Assembly (NCBI GenBank): GCA_035528235.1
Contig: DATKZB010000164.1
Span: forward strand, 1 to 6,566
Reading direction: 5' to 3'
Origin: DATKZB01 sp035528235
GTDB lineage: Bacteria > Planctomycetota > Phycisphaerae > FEN-1346
DNA: 6,566 nt
Within the stretch, counting starts at the first letter, position 1; each line of letters starts with the position of its first letter. This document shows positions 5,901 through 6,566 of this stretch, piece by piece. The position numbers and the translations under genes are program-made. The notes beneath the pieces are model-generated. The model had not been told where the DNA came from. It saw only the letters and a program-made list of their open reading frames with translations, and did no database searches.

Positions 5901-6566
5901 GCCCTGTACGTGGCATGGGGCCTCCAGAAACCGGCCGTCGAGTGCCTCGGCCAACTCGCACAGGAAGGCGGCGCCACGCGGCCCGACCTGCGCGTGGCCC
6001 TGGCCCGGGCCCTGGCCGGCCTGGGCGACAAAGAGAAGGCACGCGAGCAACTCCAGAAGGTGCCACGCCACGCCAAGGAGCACGTCTCCGCCCAGCAACT
6101 GCTGGCCGAACTGGCCGACTCCGACGATGCCAAACTGGCCGTCCTCCGCAAGGCCGACGTCGACCCCAGCGACCGACCCGCCCTGGCCGTCCACCGCCTG
6201 GACATCCTGCTGCGCGCCGCGCGCGCGGCCGACGCCGTCCGCGAGTACCAGACCTTCGTCGCCGGCCTGCCACAGGGGGCCACGCCGCCCGAGGCCCTCT
6301 CGCTCCTGGCCCTGTACGCCATGCTACGGACCGGCGACCAGGCGGGCGCCACCGCCATCGCCGTCCAGGCCGCCCAACAGGTTCCCCGGCCCGCCTGGAA
6401 ACGCGTCGCGGTCCTTCTGACGATGAGCGACCAGCCCGAGACGGCCCGCACGCTGCTGCCCGAGGTGGCCCGGGCCGACCCCCAGGACACCATCCTTGGC
6501 CTGTGCCTGGCCGCCCAGACCGGCGGGGACACCAAGCCCTGGACCGACCGGCTGGCCCAACTGGAA
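2946..6566 (+). CDS. Large membrane-anchored tetratricopeptide-repeat protein, partial, C-terminus off the right edge
   Basis: The frame stays open for 1207 codons to the window end. Residues 4-25 form one hydrophobic helix after two arginines, an uncleaved signal anchor with no lipobox cysteine, so the rest should be periplasmic. TPR units are plain by the usual Gly/Ala-Tyr-Ala-Pro pattern: about 32-64, 66-98, a series from about 332 to 640 including a textbook repeat at about 571-602 (LGALYQQTGRAMQAIEQY), and looser repeats beyond. Residues 178-235, rich in Ala, Gln, Lys and Glu, look like a coiled coil or long helix. Large TPR proteins, notably the PEP-CTERM-system TPR lipoprotein PrsT, accompany exosortases, but PrsT is a lipoprotein and usually shorter, so this is PrsT-like at most. 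The likely role is a protein-binding scaffold for sorting or polysaccharide export. No enzymatic motif is visible in the part present. Confidence 0.9.
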   Translation, partial: MRRIILVLIIAGILAAAIGGLVLYFHRNSGAKLLARAELALRARNFDRALELAASYAAANPDDWRGPYFQARAHISLGRYDEARTLLDQAAKAAPGEATVLMTRADTFAHPARQTLAASDPDLRPDVLRTAIEQLGQAKAALENATAPDEDVATEIAEAIGLVEIDIGYAHRRLGLRLQKEADVAAAGGAGDQASAKTKASEAAMQEAARQLQDAAGRLLAVAKKDAQRAADQPAWPRAANALVQLCIGEVRDPRRSPDDRQAFQTVLAEARQAILSMKDPPPVAAMLLVTQQVVAAGLEDISPAGRQEVMGACEALDDILKRHPDDPDAPQIRLARAEMALRLGDVAKTEEICKAVLQVDPRQRQARLLLAVAMLSRGNVAEAEKDLFALRTDFPGSPAAQYAFAQAAMKSGKDELAKEALRKVTELDPTHAGARQALAASLLRDGFYDQAFSEAKALYDAHPDSPVAIGLLVETAARTDQSGVALQAIETAQKQFPDRPVVQLAIAQGYRTLGNIEASRAAAAKAAEAKATSLSEHLAVAEAMVYLGKTAEAETMLSETITAYPESSAPHYQLGALYQQTGRAMQAIEQYQAAVRLTPQNTTYRMTLGRALFDAGLLDEADVEVRQVLSVDPSHAQAGLVATQIKILRGEPVAADELQPATVAGKQQGLALALAYLNHAEPQRCLEVCQAVLKENPDDLDARLVLGQAHLALNQPDQCIEQWTGIIKKDPQRLVIYRALAGVLIRQKTPAEVEAFLTAIPGTGPNQIDSAMAWLYQQKRDFAAAADVYGRLADRDTAPQDLRYLARLDRARCLAQAGQTDEAIQELARLPDKDPWRNRALLGKVVILAGANRIQETGPILEELQAAAVKTADVESLGRIGSFYLQTRQFDKAVTVSEELERLVPKDSRPCLLRAGALTALGRTADAVDAYRQAVARQPGNFASHIRLVRALDAAQQPKEALEALAELGARGDTAKALAAFERGALYVAWGLQKPAVECLGQLAQEGGATRPDLRVALARALAGLGDKEKAREQLQKVPRHAKEHVSAQQLLAELADSDDAKLAVLRKADVDPSDRPALAVHRLDILLRAARAADAVREYQTFVAGLPQGATPPEALSLLALYAMLRTGDQAGATAIAVQAAQQVPRPAWKRVAVLLTMSDQPETARTLLPEVARADPQDTILGLCLAAQTGGDTKPWTDRLAQLE

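Noticed and set aside
2727..6194. A very long open frame on the minus strand (over 1150 codons)
   Set aside because: It is the antisense shadow of the TPR gene, caused by GC-rich codon use. Its product is monotonous in Gly, Leu, Val and Asp, matches no family I know, and crosses the exosortase-TPR boundary. The plus-strand frame has clear TPR units, a signal anchor and a good ribosome binding site.

Overview
The window is GC-rich, with strong G/C preference at third codon positions, and looks like a chromosomal piece of an exosortase-linked exopolysaccharide and protein-sorting locus. The Gram-negative envelope implied by exosortase systems, the large tetratricopeptide protein and the style of the sugar transferase fit a planctomycete-like or other high-GC environmental bacterium. 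That placement is an inference; nothing here fixes the taxon.

Layout. Positions 1-530 (minus strand) hold the N-terminal and central part of a membrane-bound sugar-1-phosphate transferase, which runs off the left edge. Positions 531-1293 form an unusually long, non-coding divergent intergenic region. Positions 1294-2928 (plus) encode an exosortase with a fused C-terminal EpsI-type domain and an intact Cys-Arg-His triad. Seventeen bases later, behind a strong ribosome binding site, positions 2946-6566 (plus) encode at least 1207 residues of a membrane-anchored TPR protein, which runs off the right edge. The last two genes are almost certainly one operon.

The intergenic region is the most interesting part. 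It holds two separate units, each with a near-consensus sigma70-type promoter and an intrinsic terminator. One is on the plus strand (promoter 582-611, terminator 661-714, transcript about 97 nt). The other is on the minus strand (promoter 1075-1047, terminator 871-848, transcript about 190 nt, with several internal helices). They converge on a featureless gap at 715-845. A third promoter with a perfect TATAAT box (1230-1257) sits just before the exosortase gene. The minus-strand RNA may be free-standing or may be an attenuated leader of the sugar transferase gene.

Working together. The sugar transferase probably starts an undecaprenyl-linked exopolysaccharide. The exosortase would process exported proteins carrying a C-terminal sorting tag. 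The TPR protein is a likely envelope scaffold for secretion or export. No sorting-tag substrate gene lies in the window.
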